Shown here piece by piece: positions 7,450 to 17,800 of a stretch of DNA of 64,000 nt. A model generated the notes under the pieces. That model was not told where the DNA came from. It saw only the letters and a program-made list of their open reading frames with translations, and searched no databases. Position numbers and translations under genes: made by a program. Source of the stretch: Peptoniphilus stercorisuis (GTDB taxonomy: Bacteria; Bacillota; Clostridia; Tissierellales; Peptoniphilaceae); assembly GCF_017874395.1 (NCBI RefSeq), contig NZ_JAGGLJ010000008.1:30081-94080 (forward strand), given 5' to 3'. Numbering within the stretch: the stretch's first letter is position 1; the number at the start of each line of letters is the position of its first letter.

Positions 7450-8270
7450 TGGTTTTCGAAATGGAATTTAAATCCACCTTTGGAAAAATGATAGCCTGGA
7501 TATTAGTGCTACTTGTTTTAGTAGGTTTATTACTTGCATTATATCCTATGATGCTTGACTTAAATATGAAAAGTATGTTTGATAGTTTTATTTCTAGTTT
7601 AAGCACTAGTTTTAAATCAGGTTTAGGACTAGAAGAAAAAATTGATTATACTAATATGGGACAATATATTGCATTTATATATCAATATATTGCAGTTTTA
7701 ATTGCTATGTTTGCTATGCAAATTGGAGCAAATTCTCTAGCTAGAGAACAAAGTCTTGGAAATATTGAATATATTTATTCAAATCCAATAAGTAGAAGTG
7801 AAATAGTTACTCAAAAATTATTATCATCTGTTTTAACTTATATAATATTCTTAGTTGTTTTAGCAGTTGCGACATTTGGTCTTGCTGTTGTACTTACTCC
7901 TAAGGATGCAGATATAAGGAAACAACAAATTGTAATTGATCTTATTAAAATATTTGTTGGACTTTTAGCAAGCGGATTTGTATATATGTCTATTGGATAT
8001 TTTGTAAGTTCTCTATCTAAGACTATAAATTATACTGAAGGAATAAGTGTATTATTTGTTTTAATAAATATTATTCTTATTATTTTTGGTAAAATAAATG
8101 GTGGAACACTTAAAAATATTATTAATAATTTTTCTTTAGAAGTATTTAAACCAATAAAAATGTTAACAGGAACTTTTTCAATAGTTGGAATATTAATAAA
8201 TTTAGTAGTTTTTGTTATATTTATTTTATTGACTTATTTAGTTTATGATAAAAAAGAATTGAAATTTTAA
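7449..8270 (+). CDS. ABC-2 type permease
   Basis: 273 aa with about six hydrophobic spans: one near the N-terminus (IAWILVLLVLVGLLLALY), then about 70-95, 115-145, 165-185, 195-215 and 245-265. Between the first two spans is a soluble loop of about 40 residues. The conserved ABC-2 segment EQSLGNIEYIYSNPISRSE marks the intracellular coupling region. It pairs with the ATPase gene by TAATG overlap and is followed by a terminator. The exported substrate cannot be told from the sequence. Confidence 0.85.
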   Translation: MVFEMEFKSTFGKMIAWILVLLVLVGLLLALYPMMLDLNMKSMFDSFISSLSTSFKSGLGLEEKIDYTNMGQYIAFIYQYIAVLIAMFAMQIGANSLAREQSLGNIEYIYSNPISRSEIVTQKLLSSVLTYIIFLVVLAVATFGLAVVLTPKDADIRKQQIVIDLIKIFVGLLASGFVYMSIGYFVSSLSKTINYTEGISVLFVLINIILIIFGKINGGTLKNIINNFSLEVFKPIKMLTGTFSIVGILINLVVFVIFILLTYLVYDKKELKF

Positions 8271-8293
8271 ATCCCAAGAAATTGGGATTTTTT
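8269..8293 (+). terminator. intrinsic terminator after the ABC-2 pair
   Basis: AAATCCCAA / TTGGGATTT with loop GAAA, followed by T residues. It overlaps the permease stop codon. Confidence 0.85.
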
Positions 8294-8314
8294 AATTATA
8301 AGTTTATTTATTTG

Positions 8315-8343
8315 TTGAATGTTAAAAAATATTATGATATACT
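8315..8343 (+). promoter_or_regulatory. promoter of rpsB
   Basis: TTGAAT (8315-8320), 17 bases, TATACT (8338-8343) with an extended -10 TG at 8335. It leaves a leader of roughly 100 bases before the start codon. Confidence 0.8.
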
Positions 8344-8365
8344 TATTTACGATAATTAAAACACA

Positions 8366-8422
8366 CACTTTTAGATGGTTTAAGAGTTGCTTATATAGTC
8401 CTTAAATCAAATGACAAAAGTG
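8366..8422 (+). promoter_or_regulatory. structured rpsB leader RNA
   Basis: Two nested helices: CACTTTT (8366-8372) with AAAAGTG (8416-8422), and inside it GGTTTAAG (8377-8384) with CTTAAATC (8401-8408), closing a 16-base loop. It lies between the rpsB promoter and ribosome site with no open frame. Ribosomal-protein leaders of this kind often bind their own product; here an S2-binding role is inferred. Confidence 0.5.
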
Positions 8423-8449
8423 GAAGAATAAAAAACGGAGGTGGATATT

Positions 8450-9187
8450 TTGTCAGTTATATCAATGAAAAATTTATTAGAGGCTGGTGTTCATTTTGGA
8501 CATCAAACTAGAAGATGGAATCCTAAAATGGATAGATTTATATTTACTGAAAGAAATGGTATTTATATTATAGATCTTCAAAAAACTGTCAAAAAAGTAG
8601 ACGAAGCTTATGAATTCGTAAGAGAAATATCAGCAGAAGGTGGAACAATTCTTTTTGTAGGAACTAAAAAACAAGCACAAGATGCTATTGAAAAAGAAGC
8701 TAAAAAATGCGAAATGCCATTTATTAACCAAAGATGGTTAGGTGGACTTCTTACAAACTACAAAACAATCAAAAAAAGAATTGAAAGATTAAATGAATTA
8801 AATGTTATGGAAGAAGACGGAACTTTCGACATTCTACCTAAAAAAGAAGTAATTGAATTAAAACATGAAAGAGAAAGACTTGAAAAATTCCTAGGTGGAA
8901 TTAAAAACATGGAAGGTATGCCAGATGCTATCTTTATTGTAGATCCACGTAAGGAAAGAATCGCAGTAAAAGAAGCTCACATACTAGGAATTCCAATCGT
9001 AGGAATTGTAGATACAAACTGTGATCCAGATGAAATTGATTATCCAATTCCTGGAAATGATGATGCTATTAGAGCTGTTAAACTTGTAACCGAAACAATT
9101 GCAAATGCAGTATTGGAAGGAAAGCAAGGTACTCAAACTGAAGATTCAGAAGAGCAACCCGTCATAGAAAAAGAAGAATTAGAATAA
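8450..9187 (+). CDS. rpsB: 30S ribosomal protein S2
   Basis: 245 aa. The family start [20 protein letters not shown] is obtained from the TTG at 8450, six bases after GGAGGTG (8437-8443). The GTG at 8441 lies inside that ribosome site, so it is not the start. Core segments [23 protein letters not shown] and [15 protein letters not shown] are intact. S2 sits on the 30S head/body junction and binds S1-type proteins and mRNA. Transcription may be controlled by the structured leader and partly stopped before tsf by a terminator. Confidence 0.97.
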   Translation: MSVISMKNLLEAGVHFGHQTRRWNPKMDRFIFTERNGIYIIDLQKTVKKVDEAYEFVREISAEGGTILFVGTKKQAQDAIEKEAKKCEMPFINQRWLGGLLTNYKTIKKRIERLNELNVMEEDGTFDILPKKEVIELKHERERLEKFLGGIKNMEGMPDAIFIVDPRKERIAVKEAHILGIPIVGIVDTNCDPDEIDYPIPGNDDAIRAVKLVTETIANAVLEGKQGTQTEDSEEQPVIEKEELE

Positions 9188-9194
9188 TATATTT

Positions 9195-9238
9195 ATGAGA
9201 GTTCTAAAGCTATGCCTTTAAGACTCTCATTTTTTTTA
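9195..9238 (+). terminator. intrinsic terminator/attenuator between rpsB and tsf
   Basis: ATGAGAGT...ACTCTCAT with an inner AAAG/CTTT pairing, then eight T residues. It would lower tsf relative to rpsB expression, a common arrangement. Confidence 0.8.
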
Positions 9239-9250
9239 GGAGGTATATAT

Positions 9251-9898
9251 ATGAAAATTAGTGCAGCACTTGTAAAAGAATTAAGAGACAAATCCGGAGC
9301 AGGAATGATGGACGCTAAAAAAGCCTTAGTAGAATCAGAAGGTAATATTGATAAAGCGATGGACCTTTTAAGAGAAAAGGGACTTGCAAGCGTAGCTAAA
9401 AAATCTGGAAGAATTGCATCAGAAGGTATTGTAGAATCATATGTACATGGTGGAAGAATTGGTGTTTTAGTAGAAATTAACTCTGAAACAGACTTTGTTG
9501 CTAAAAACGAAGAATTCCAACAATTCGCTAAAGACATTGCTATGCAAGTAGCAGCTGTTAATCCAAAATACTTAAATCGTGATGAAGTACCAGCTGATGA
9601 AGTTGAACACGAAAAAGAAATTCTTAAAGAACAAGCTTTAAACGAAGGAAAACCAGAACACATCGTTGAAAAAATGATCGTTGGCAGAATGGAAAAATTC
9701 TTTGAAGAAATTTGTTTAATGGATCAAAAATTCATTAAAGATGGCGACAAAAAAATAATCGATCTTCAAAATGATCTTGCAGCTAAGATTGGTGAAAACA
9801 TTAAAATTAGAAGATTTGTAAGATTTGAAGTTGGCGAAGGTCTTGAAAAAAGAGAAGAAGACTTTGCAGCTGAAGTAGCAAAACAAATTGGTCAATAA
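9251..9898 (+). CDS. tsf: elongation factor Ts
   Basis: 215 aa. Guanine-nucleotide exchange factor for EF-Tu. The start is the ATG at 9251 behind AGGAGG; a longer frame to 9212 runs through the terminator and is not used. Seen: the N-terminal UBA-like domain ([20 protein letters not shown]), the core [10 protein letters not shown] that contacts EF-Tu, and the C-terminal subdomain ending at 215, a compact family length. It is followed after 13 bases by pyrH. Confidence 0.97.
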   Translation: MKISAALVKELRDKSGAGMMDAKKALVESEGNIDKAMDLLREKGLASVAKKSGRIASEGIVESYVHGGRIGVLVEINSETDFVAKNEEFQQFAKDIAMQVAAVNPKYLNRDEVPADEVEHEKEILKEQALNEGKPEHIVEKMIVGRMEKFFEEICLMDQKFIKDGDKKIIDLQNDLAAKIGENIKIRRFVRFEVGEGLEKREEDFAAEVAKQIGQ

Positions 9899-9911
9899 TA
9901 GGGAGATATCT

Positions 9912-10619
9912 ATGAATCCAAAATATCGCAGAATTGTTTTAAAATTAAGTGGAGAAGCTATGGCTGGTGAACAAGGTATTGGTATTGATATTGATACTGT
10001 TAAACAAATAGCTTCACAAATAAAAAGCATTCATGAAATGGGTGTAGAAACTAGCGTTGTTATTGGAGGCGGTAACTTTTGGAGAGGTAGAGATGCTCTA
10101 ACAATTGATAGAGCAACTTCTGACTATATGGGAATGCTTGGAACTGTAATGAATGGACTTGCATTTCAAGACTGTCTTGAAGAAATGGGTGTTACTACAA
10201 GACTTCAAACAGCTATAGAAATGAAAGAAGTAGCAGAACCATATATTAGAAGACGTGCCATAAGACATTTAGAAAAAAATAGAGTTGTTATTTTTTCGGC
10301 AGGAACAGGAAATCCATTTTTCTCAACTGATACAACAGCAGCACTAAGAGCTGCTGAGATTGATGCTGATGTAATTCTATTAGCAAAAAAAGGTGTTGAT
10401 GGTATTTACGACTCAGACCCAAAATTCAATAAAGATGCCAAAAAATTTGACAATCTAACATACTATGAAATATTAAGCCGTGAGTTAAAAATTATGGACT
10501 CAACTGCAACATCTTTATGTATGGATAATGAAATTCCTTTAATAGTATTTGGAATAGATGAGCCAAACTCAATGATAGATGTTGTTTGTGGTAAGGACAT
10601 AGGTACTAATGTTAAATAA
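9912..10619 (+). CDS. pyrH: UMP kinase
   Basis: 235 aa, amino-acid-kinase fold. It makes UDP from UMP with ATP. The N-terminal KLSGEAMAG loop, GGGNFWRG, the [13 protein letters not shown] segment and the [13 protein letters not shown] phosphate/UMP loop are all present. The chosen start is the ATG at 9912 behind AGGGAGATA, not the upstream GTG at 9888. It sits between tsf and frr as in most Firmicutes. Confidence 0.97.
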   Translation: MNPKYRRIVLKLSGEAMAGEQGIGIDIDTVKQIASQIKSIHEMGVETSVVIGGGNFWRGRDALTIDRATSDYMGMLGTVMNGLAFQDCLEEMGVTTRLQTAIEMKEVAEPYIRRRAIRHLEKNRVVIFSAGTGNPFFSTDTTAALRAAEIDADVILLAKKGVDGIYDSDPKFNKDAKKFDNLTYYEILSRELKIMDSTATSLCMDNEIPLIVFGIDEPNSMIDVVCGKDIGTNVK

Positions 10620-10630
10620 GGGGGATATAT

Positions 10631-11188
10631 ATGATATCTGATCTTAAAAAAGATGCTGAATCAAGAATGACTAAAACTGTAGATGTTTATAAAGAAGATC
10701 TACAAACTATAAGAGCAGGCCGTGCTAATCCAGCATTATTAGACAAAATTACTGTTGAATGTTATGGACAACAAACTCCATTAAATCAAGTTGCTGGAAT
10801 CTCTGCACCTGAAGCTAGACTTTTAGTTATACAACCATGGGATGCAAACTTAATTCCTGAAATAGAAAAATCTATTCTTAGATCTGATTTAGGAATAAAT
10901 CCATCAAATGATGGAAAAGTAGTAAGACTTGTTATTCCACAACTAACAGAAGAAAGACGTTTAGATCTTACTAAAATTGTAAAGAAAAATGGCGAAAATG
11001 CTAAAATTGCAATTAGAAATATTAGACGTGAAGTAATAGATGACATTAAAAAAAGAGAAAAATCAAAAGAAATTAGTGAAGATGATAGAATTGTTGGAGA
11101 AGAAGAAATTCAAAAAATCACTGACAAATTTATTGACGAATTAGATAAAATAACTAAAGCAAAAGAAGAAGAATTAATGGAAATTTAA
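10631..11188 (+). CDS. frr: ribosome recycling factor
   Basis: 185 aa, full length. It splits post-termination ribosomes together with EF-G. It shows the family's helical arms: the [13 protein letters not shown] segment (about 30-42), the middle domain around [22 protein letters not shown], and a basic helix with R-x-x-RR-x-x-I. The ATG follows GGGGGATA. A GNRA-loop terminator follows the stop. Confidence 0.97.
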   Translation: MISDLKKDAESRMTKTVDVYKEDLQTIRAGRANPALLDKITVECYGQQTPLNQVAGISAPEARLLVIQPWDANLIPEIEKSILRSDLGINPSNDGKVVRLVIPQLTEERRLDLTKIVKKNGENAKIAIRNIRREVIDDIKKREKSKEISEDDRIVGEEEIQKITDKFIDELDKITKAKEEELMEI

Positions 11189-11193
11189 TTAAT

Positions 11194-11215
11194 AGGGCCG
11201 AAAGGCCCTTTTTTT
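11194..11215 (+). terminator. intrinsic terminator after frr
   Basis: AGGGCC GAAA GGCCCT, then seven T residues. A compact, GC-rich stem with a GNRA tetraloop. Confidence 0.9.
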
Positions 11216-11227
11216 AAAAGGAGATTT

Positions 11228-11956
11228 ATGGAAACCTTAAAATCAAAAATAGATATGAATAGACTTCCTCATCATATTGGAATAATTATGGACGGAAATG
11301 GAAGATGGGCTAAAAATAGAAATTTGCCTAGAAGTATGGGCCATAAAGAAGGAGCAAAAAGAGTAATAGACATAGTAGAAGCTTCTTATAAACTTGGGAT
11401 TGAATCTCTATCTTTATATGCTTTTTCCACAGAAACTTGGAAAAGGCCAGAAGAAGAAGTAAATAAACTTATGGAACTTTTGATTTATTATATTAGAACT
11501 CAACTTAATAAAATAATAAAAAACAATATTAAAATAAATGTAATGGGTGATATTACAAAACTTCCTAAGAAAGTTCAAAGTGAAGTAGAAAGAGTATTAT
11601 CTCTTACAAAATCAAATGATCAAATGACATTAAATATAGGTCTTAACTATGGCGGACGAGATGAGATAATTAAAGCTGTTAAAAATATTTCTAAAGAGTA
11701 TAAAGAGGGTATTATAGATATAGAGGATATAGATGAAAATACTTTTAGTGATTATCTTTATACAAAGGGCCAACCAGAACTTGATTTGCTAATAAGATCA
11801 AGTGGTGAATTAAGAGTTAGTAATTTTATGCTATATCAGCTAGCTTATTGCGAATTTTGGTTTTCAAATATATTGTGGCCAGATTTTAAAGAAGAATTAT
11901 TATACAAAGCCATAATAGACTATCAAAATAGAGACAGAAGGTTTGGTGGGATATAA
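11228..11956 (+). CDS. uppS: undecaprenyl diphosphate synthase (isoprenyl transferase)
   Basis: 242 aa. It adds cis isoprene units to farnesyl diphosphate to make the lipid carrier for cell wall synthesis. Catalytic MDGNGRWAK (about 22-30), GHKEGAKR, YAFSTETWKRP, and the C-terminal IRSSGELRVSNFM and FWFSNILWPDF are intact. The ribosome site AAGGAGA lies right after the frr terminator. Its stop codon directly abuts the TTG start of cdsA. Confidence 0.96.
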   Translation: METLKSKIDMNRLPHHIGIIMDGNGRWAKNRNLPRSMGHKEGAKRVIDIVEASYKLGIESLSLYAFSTETWKRPEEEVNKLMELLIYYIRTQLNKIIKNNIKINVMGDITKLPKKVQSEVERVLSLTKSNDQMTLNIGLNYGGRDEIIKAVKNISKEYKEGIIDIEDIDENTFSDYLYTKGQPELDLLIRSSGELRVSNFMLYQLAYCEFWFSNILWPDFKEELLYKAIIDYQNRDRRFGGI

Positions 11957-12724
11957 TTGACAGAATTACAAAAAAGAGTTTTAACAGGTATAGTGGGAAT
12001 AGTAGTTTTATTATTCGTACTAATGCAAGGCGGAATCTTTTTAAAATTAGCACTATTTCTTTTATCAGTAGAAGTAGTTAGAGAACTTTATAATGCTTTT
12101 AGAAATATTAAAATAAATTTAAATATAATAAGTTTATTAATAGGTTGTATATCTTTATTTATATTTGAAATTTATGAAGTGTCTTTAGATTTTAGTATTA
12201 TTTTAGTTTTAATTTCATCTTTTATATTTGTATTATTTAGCGAAAAGTACTCATTAAATGATATTGCTTTTACAGTTTTTTCTTTTATATATGGTCCTTA
12301 CTTATTAAATTTACTATATGGTTTAGACAAAAGTTTAATATATTTAGTATTTATTATAGCATTTAGTACAGATACATTTGCTTATTTTATAGGATCTGCT
12401 ATTGGAAAACATAAATTAATCCCAAAAGTAAGTCCGAATAAATCTATTGAAGGGGCACTTGGTGGCATTATAGGATGTTTAGTATTGACATTAATATACT
12501 TTTACTATATAAAATTACCTATAAATATTTTATCTATAATATTTATTATTATTGCTTCAATGGCAGGACAGATAGGAGATTTATTTGCATCAAAAATAAA
12601 AAGAATTACAGGAATAAAAGATTATGCTAAGATTTTACCTGGACATGGTGGAATTTTAGATAGATTTGATAGTACTATTTTAATTATTCCATTTATTTAT
12701 ATTTTACAGTTCTTTTTATTCTAA
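11957..12724 (+). CDS. cdsA: phosphatidate cytidylyltransferase (CDP-diacylglycerol synthase)
   Basis: 255 aa integral membrane enzyme with about eight hydrophobic spans. It makes CDP-diacylglycerol from phosphatidate and CTP. The family signature is at the C-terminal end: SPNKSIEGALGG, QIGDLFASKIKRITGIKDY, then LPGHGGILDRFDS. The start is TTG immediately after the uppS stop, giving MTELQKRVLTG. It supplies pgsA, which is also in this window. The gene dxr, usually next in this operon, is absent. Confidence 0.95.
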   Translation: MTELQKRVLTGIVGIVVLLFVLMQGGIFLKLALFLLSVEVVRELYNAFRNIKINLNIISLLIGCISLFIFEIYEVSLDFSIILVLISSFIFVLFSEKYSLNDIAFTVFSFIYGPYLLNLLYGLDKSLIYLVFIIAFSTDTFAYFIGSAIGKHKLIPKVSPNKSIEGALGGIIGCLVLTLIYFYYIKLPINILSIIFIIIASMAGQIGDLFASKIKRITGIKDYAKILPGHGGILDRFDSTILIIPFIYILQFFLF

Positions 12725-12736
12725 AATGGAGGTATT

Positions 12737-13744
12737 ATGGCAACATTAATAGGATCTATAATAGTATTTATGCTAGTTATAATGCTACATGAACTTGGGC
12801 ATTTTACAGTAGCTAAATTAGTTGGAATAAAGGTAAATGAATTTTCAATTGGTATGGGACCAAAGTTAATTCAAAAGGAAAAAGGAGAAACTAAATACTC
12901 CATTAGAGCACTTCCTATTGGAGGATATGTTGCTATGGAAGGTGAAGAAGAATCATCAGATGATCCAAGAAGTTTTGAAAATGTTTCAATTCCAAAGAAA
13001 ATGGCAGTTGTACTTGCAGGAGCTTTTATGAATTTTGTTCTGGCAATAGTTGCCTTTTTCTTTGTTGCGCTTTTACTAGGATCTTCAACTACAAATGTAG
13101 GTGTAGTTATTGAAAATTCTCCAGCTTATATAGCAGGAGTTCAAAAAGATGATAAAATTTTATCTGTAAATGATAAAGAAATTAAATCATGGCAAGAAAC
13201 TATTGAAGAAATTTCATCAACACAAAATAGTGAGATTATTAAATTAGAATTAGATAGAAATGGTGAAAAGATAACTAAAGAAATTACACCTGAGCTAAAA
13301 GATGGAGTTCCAACAGTTGGAATAGGTACAAAACTTGAAAAGTCTGTATCAAAATCTATCTTATCAGCTTTTCAAATGACATGGTATATAGTTATAAGTA
13401 TAATTGATGTATTTAAGTTGATTTTTAGTGGAAACTTCAATATGCAATTATTATCTGGACCAGTTGGAGTAATATCTCAAATTGGAAAAGAAACGGCAAA
13501 GGGAATTGTCTATTTAATCAATATACTAGGTATAATAAGTGCAAACTTAGGAGTTGTAAATTTACTTCCTATTCCTGCACTTGATGGTGGAAAATTCTTA
13601 TTTTTATTAATAGAAGCAATCACTGGCAAAAAAATCAATGAAAAGTTTGAAACAACTATTAGTTTAATAGGTTTTAGCTTTTTAATAGGTTTAATGCTAT
13701 ATGTGACAATATTTGGAGATTTAGCAAGGATAATTAGTAGGTAA
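12737..13744 (+). CDS. rseP: RIP site-2 zinc metalloprotease RseP
   Basis: 335 aa membrane protease that cuts transmembrane helices of anti-sigma factors and leftover signal peptides. HELGH at residues 18-22 in the first membrane span binds zinc. The distal metal ligand is in NLLPIPALDGG (about 273-283). A PDZ domain lies between (about 110-195, with VQKDDKILSVNDKEI), and the last span is at the C-terminus. The GGAGGT site is 5 bases before the ATG. It lies between cdsA and ispG. Confidence 0.95.
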   Translation: MATLIGSIIVFMLVIMLHELGHFTVAKLVGIKVNEFSIGMGPKLIQKEKGETKYSIRALPIGGYVAMEGEEESSDDPRSFENVSIPKKMAVVLAGAFMNFVLAIVAFFFVALLLGSSTTNVGVVIENSPAYIAGVQKDDKILSVNDKEIKSWQETIEEISSTQNSEIIKLELDRNGEKITKEITPELKDGVPTVGIGTKLEKSVSKSILSAFQMTWYIVISIIDVFKLIFSGNFNMQLLSGPVGVISQIGKETAKGIVYLINILGIISANLGVVNLLPIPALDGGKFLFLLIEAITGKKINEKFETTISLIGFSFLIGLMLYVTIFGDLARIISR

Positions 13745-13748
13745 TAAT

Positions 13749-14804
13749 ATGATAAATAGAAAAAAAACAAAACAAATTAAAGTAGGAAATTTATATATTG
13801 GTAAAGATGCACCTATATCAGTGCAGTCTATGACTAATACAATTACAAAAGATATAGATAAAACAGTAGAACAAATTTTAAAATTAGAAGATGCAGGTTG
13901 TGATATTATTAGATTTGCTGTAAATGATTTAGAAGACGCAGCAGCAATTCCAATTATTAAAAGTAAAATTAATATTCCAACTATAGCAGATATACAATAT
14001 GATTATAGACTAGCATTTGCATCTGCTGAAAATGGAATAGATGGACTTAGAATTAATCCTGGAAATATTGGTGAAAGATGGAAAGTTGAAGAAGTAGTAA
14101 AAGCTTGCAAAGAACATAATATTTCAATAAGAGTTGGTGTTAATTCAGGATCTGTTAAAAAAGAGTTTTTGGAAAAATATAATGGAGTAAATGAAGAATC
14201 AATATGTTACTCAGCACTAGAAGAAATTGAAATTTTAGAATCTATGAATTTTAATGATATAAAAGTTTCTCTAAAGGCAAGTGATGTTAATTTATCTATA
14301 GCATCTTATACTAGATTTTCAGAATTAAGCGATTATCCATTACATTTAGGTATTACAGAAGCAGGACCTGCTTTTGCAGGAACAATAAAATCTTCTGTTG
14401 GAATAGGTACTTTACTTGCTAATGGAATAGGGGATACTATAAGAGTATCACTTACAGCTGATCCTGTTGAAGAGGTTAAAGTTGGTCGTGAAATCTTAAA
14501 GTCCTTAGGCTTATATACTAAAGGAATAGATATAGTATCTTGTCCTACTTGTGCTAGAACTAAAATAAATTTATTAGAAATTGTTGAAGAAGCTCAAAAA
14601 AGACTTGATAAAATAAAAGATAAAAATTTAAAAGTTGCTCTTATGGGATGTGCTGTAAATGGACCTGGAGAAGCTCGTGAAGCTGATATTGGAATAGCAG
14701 GTGGAGATGGAGAAGGCATCATCTTTAAAAAGGGAGTAATCGTTAAAAAGGTAAGAGAAGAAGACTTACTAGATGAATTATTTAAAGAAATAGAAAAGTT
14801 ATAG
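13749..14804 (+). CDS. ispG: 4-hydroxy-3-methylbut-2-enyl diphosphate synthase (flavodoxin)
   Basis: 351 aa. It performs the penultimate step of the MEP isoprenoid pathway and uses a 4Fe-4S cluster. TIM-barrel part: VQSMTNTITKDI, DIQYDYRLA, GLRINPGNIG. The cluster cysteines are in SCPTCART (about 256-263) and GCAVNGPGEA (about 298-307). It follows rseP by 4 bases. Its product feeds uppS indirectly. An earlier pathway gene, dxr, is not in its usual place in this operon. Confidence 0.96.
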   Translation: MINRKKTKQIKVGNLYIGKDAPISVQSMTNTITKDIDKTVEQILKLEDAGCDIIRFAVNDLEDAAAIPIIKSKINIPTIADIQYDYRLAFASAENGIDGLRINPGNIGERWKVEEVVKACKEHNISIRVGVNSGSVKKEFLEKYNGVNEESICYSALEEIEILESMNFNDIKVSLKASDVNLSIASYTRFSELSDYPLHLGITEAGPAFAGTIKSSVGIGTLLANGIGDTIRVSLTADPVEEVKVGREILKSLGLYTKGIDIVSCPTCARTKINLLEIVEEAQKRLDKIKDKNLKVALMGCAVNGPGEAREADIGIAGGDGEGIIFKKGVIVKKVREEDLLDELFKEIEKL

Positions 14805-14812
14805 GTGATATT

Positions 14813-17800
14813 TTGGTTAGTTTTTCAGAATTTTTAAGTGTTATATCAGTTAAAAAAGAAGAATTAAATAATAAAGACGCTACAATTGAAAAAATATATC
14901 TAGATGAAAAGAATATGGAGATGTTTTTCCATATTCTTTCTTATAGTGAATTTACACAAGAAGAAAAACAATTAATTTTAAAAGGGGCAAGAAGACTTTT
15001 AAGCGAATTTAAAGTTTATATAAAATATGAAGTGCAGTTAAATGACTATAAATCTGAAGAAGATTTAATAAAAAATGAAATATTAAAATACAATCCCTCT
15101 AGTGGAGCTTGGATTGAAACTATTAATATAAATGTGAATAGAGAAAATAAATCAGTTCAAATTTTAGTAAATCAAGAAAGTATATATTACTCACTTACTA
15201 ATAATGGTCTAAAGAAGCATTTAGAAAATAAATTAGAAGAATTTGACACATATAGTGTTCAGTTTTTAATGAATGAAGAAGATTCTAATGGAAAAATAGA
15301 AGATTTTATATCAAGTATTGAGTCAGAAGAGAAAAACTTATGTAAAAATATTGAAATTAAAAGAGATATTCCTGCTAAAGAATCAAATAATAATAAATCA
15401 AGTGATGAAATATACTCCTATGGAAGAAAAGATATAGGAGAAATTTTAGATATTAGAGACTTAAATTTAAATATGCAAAAAGTTACAGTAAAAGTAGATT
15501 TATTTAATTTAGAGGTCAAAAACTTAAAAAGTGGAAAAGACTTACTTATTTTGTCAGTAACAGATTATACATCTTCTATAACTGCAAAGATATTTATGTC
15601 TAAAGATAAATCTAAGGATTTTTTAGATAATGTTTCAACTGGAGATACATTAATAATTACGGGAAATATGCAATATGATAACTTTTCTAAATCTGAAAAT
15701 ATAATGATTAGATATTTAGAGGAGTCCTCAAGATATATAAGACAAGATAAAAGTAATGATAAAAGAGTTGAGCTAAAGCTTCATAGTAAAATGAGTACGA
15801 TGAATGGAGTATCTTCATTTATGAGTCTTGCTAAAAGGGCTAAATATTGGGGCCATGATGCAATAGCTATTACAGATGTTGCAGATGTTCAAGGATTTCC
15901 AGAAGCTATGGAAGCTGCAGAAAAATATGATCTAAAATTATTATATGGATTAGATGGGAATTTTGTAGATGATCAGTTGAAAATAGTTACAAATTATGAT
16001 TCTAATCTTGAATATAATACTTTTGTAGTATTTGATATTGAAACTACTGGGCTTTCTGTTAGAAATGATAAGATAACAGAAATAGGTGCTGTAAAAATTA
16101 GAAATGGACATATAGTAGAGCGATTTTCTCAACTTGTAAATCCAGAAATGCCTATTCCGCAAGTTGTAGTAGAACTTACTGGAATAAGTAATTCCTTTGT
16201 AGAAAATGAGCCAACAATAGATACTGTTATTAAAGATTTTCATGAGTTTTGTAAAGGTGCAGTATTAGTAGCTCATAATGCTACCTTTGATACAGGATTT
16301 ATTAGGCGTGAGATGAAGTCTAATAATCTTGAATATGATTATCCAGTAATAGATACACTATCTCTTGCAAGGGCAGTTGTAAAAGGTGTTAAAAGGTTTA
16401 ATTTAGGAACTATTTCAAAAAGACTTGGTGTTAGTTTGGTAAATGCCCATAGAGCAGTAAATGATGCAGAAGCTACGGCAGAAGTATTTTTGAAAATGCT
16501 AGATATAATGGAAAAAGACAATATAAAAACCTTTGATGAAATGAATACTTTAAATAAAGAAATAAATTCTTCAGCTCTTTTTGCAGGAAGTATTTCAATT
16601 CTAGTTAAAAATCTAGTAGGACTTAAAAATTTATATAAACTTGTAAGTGAATCTCATATGGAAAATTATTATATAAATGCAAAAGTTCCAAGATCTTTAT
16701 TAGATAAATACAGAGAAGGATTAATTATAGGAAGTGGAAATTCTTCTTCAGAACTATATAAAGCTGTATTTAATATGGAAACTGATGAAACTATAAAAAA
16801 TATTGCTAAATATTATGATTATATTGAAATTCAACCAGTGAATAATAATATTTCTTATATAGTAAAAGATATGGTAAAAAGTAAAGAAGATTTACAAAAT
16901 ATAAATAAAAAATTATATTCAATTGGAAAAGAATTAAATATTCCAGTTGTAGCAACAGGTGATGTACATTATCTTGATGAGAAAGATGATATTACAAGAA
17001 GAATTATATTAAATGGTCAAACTGGAAGACCTCCTATGAATGCAGAAATTCCTCAAGAACTTTATTTTAAAACAACTGATGAAATGTTAAGAGAATTTTC
17101 ATATTTAGGTGAGGATATAGCAAGAGAAGTTGTAATAGAAAATACTAATTTAATAAAAGATATGTGTGATGATGTAAAGCCAATACCAGATGGAACATAC
17201 CCTCCTGTAATTGAGGGATCTGAAAAAGATTTAAAGGATATGTGTTATAAAAAAGCTCATGAAATTTATGGAGATGTACTTCCAGAAGTTGTAGAAAAAA
17301 GACTTGAAAAGGAATTAGATTCTATAATAACTCATGGATATGCTGTTTTATATATAATTGCACAAAAACTTGTAAAAAAATCAAATGAAGATGGATATTT
17401 AGTAGGTTCAAGAGGATCAGTTGGTTCTTCTTTTGCAGCAACGATGAGTGATATTACTGAAGTTAATCCACTTCCGCCACATTATGTTTGTCCAAATTGT
17501 AAACATTCAGAATTTATTGATGATCCAGATATAGGTTCAGGAGTAGATTTAAAGGAAAAAGATTGTCCAAATTGTAATACTAGAATGCGTAAAGATGGGC
17601 ACAATATTCCCTTTGAAGTATTCTTAGGTTTTTATGGAGACAAAGAGCCTGATATAGATTTAAACTTTGCTGGAGAGTATCAACCAAGAGCTCATAAATA
17701 TACTGAAGACTTATTTGGAGAGGGATATGTATTTAGAGCAGGAACAATAGGAACAGTAGCTGAAAAAACAGCTTATGGATTTGTTAAGAAATTTTATGAA

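Noticed and set aside
8441..8449. GTG start for rpsB
   Set aside because: It lies within the GGAGGTG ribosome site; the TTG at 8450 gives the family N-terminus.
9193..9663. Antisense frame over tsf (156 codons) and similar long antisense frames in infB, pnp, nusA and mutS
   Set aside because: No ribosome sites or family features; they mirror the codon use of the real genes.
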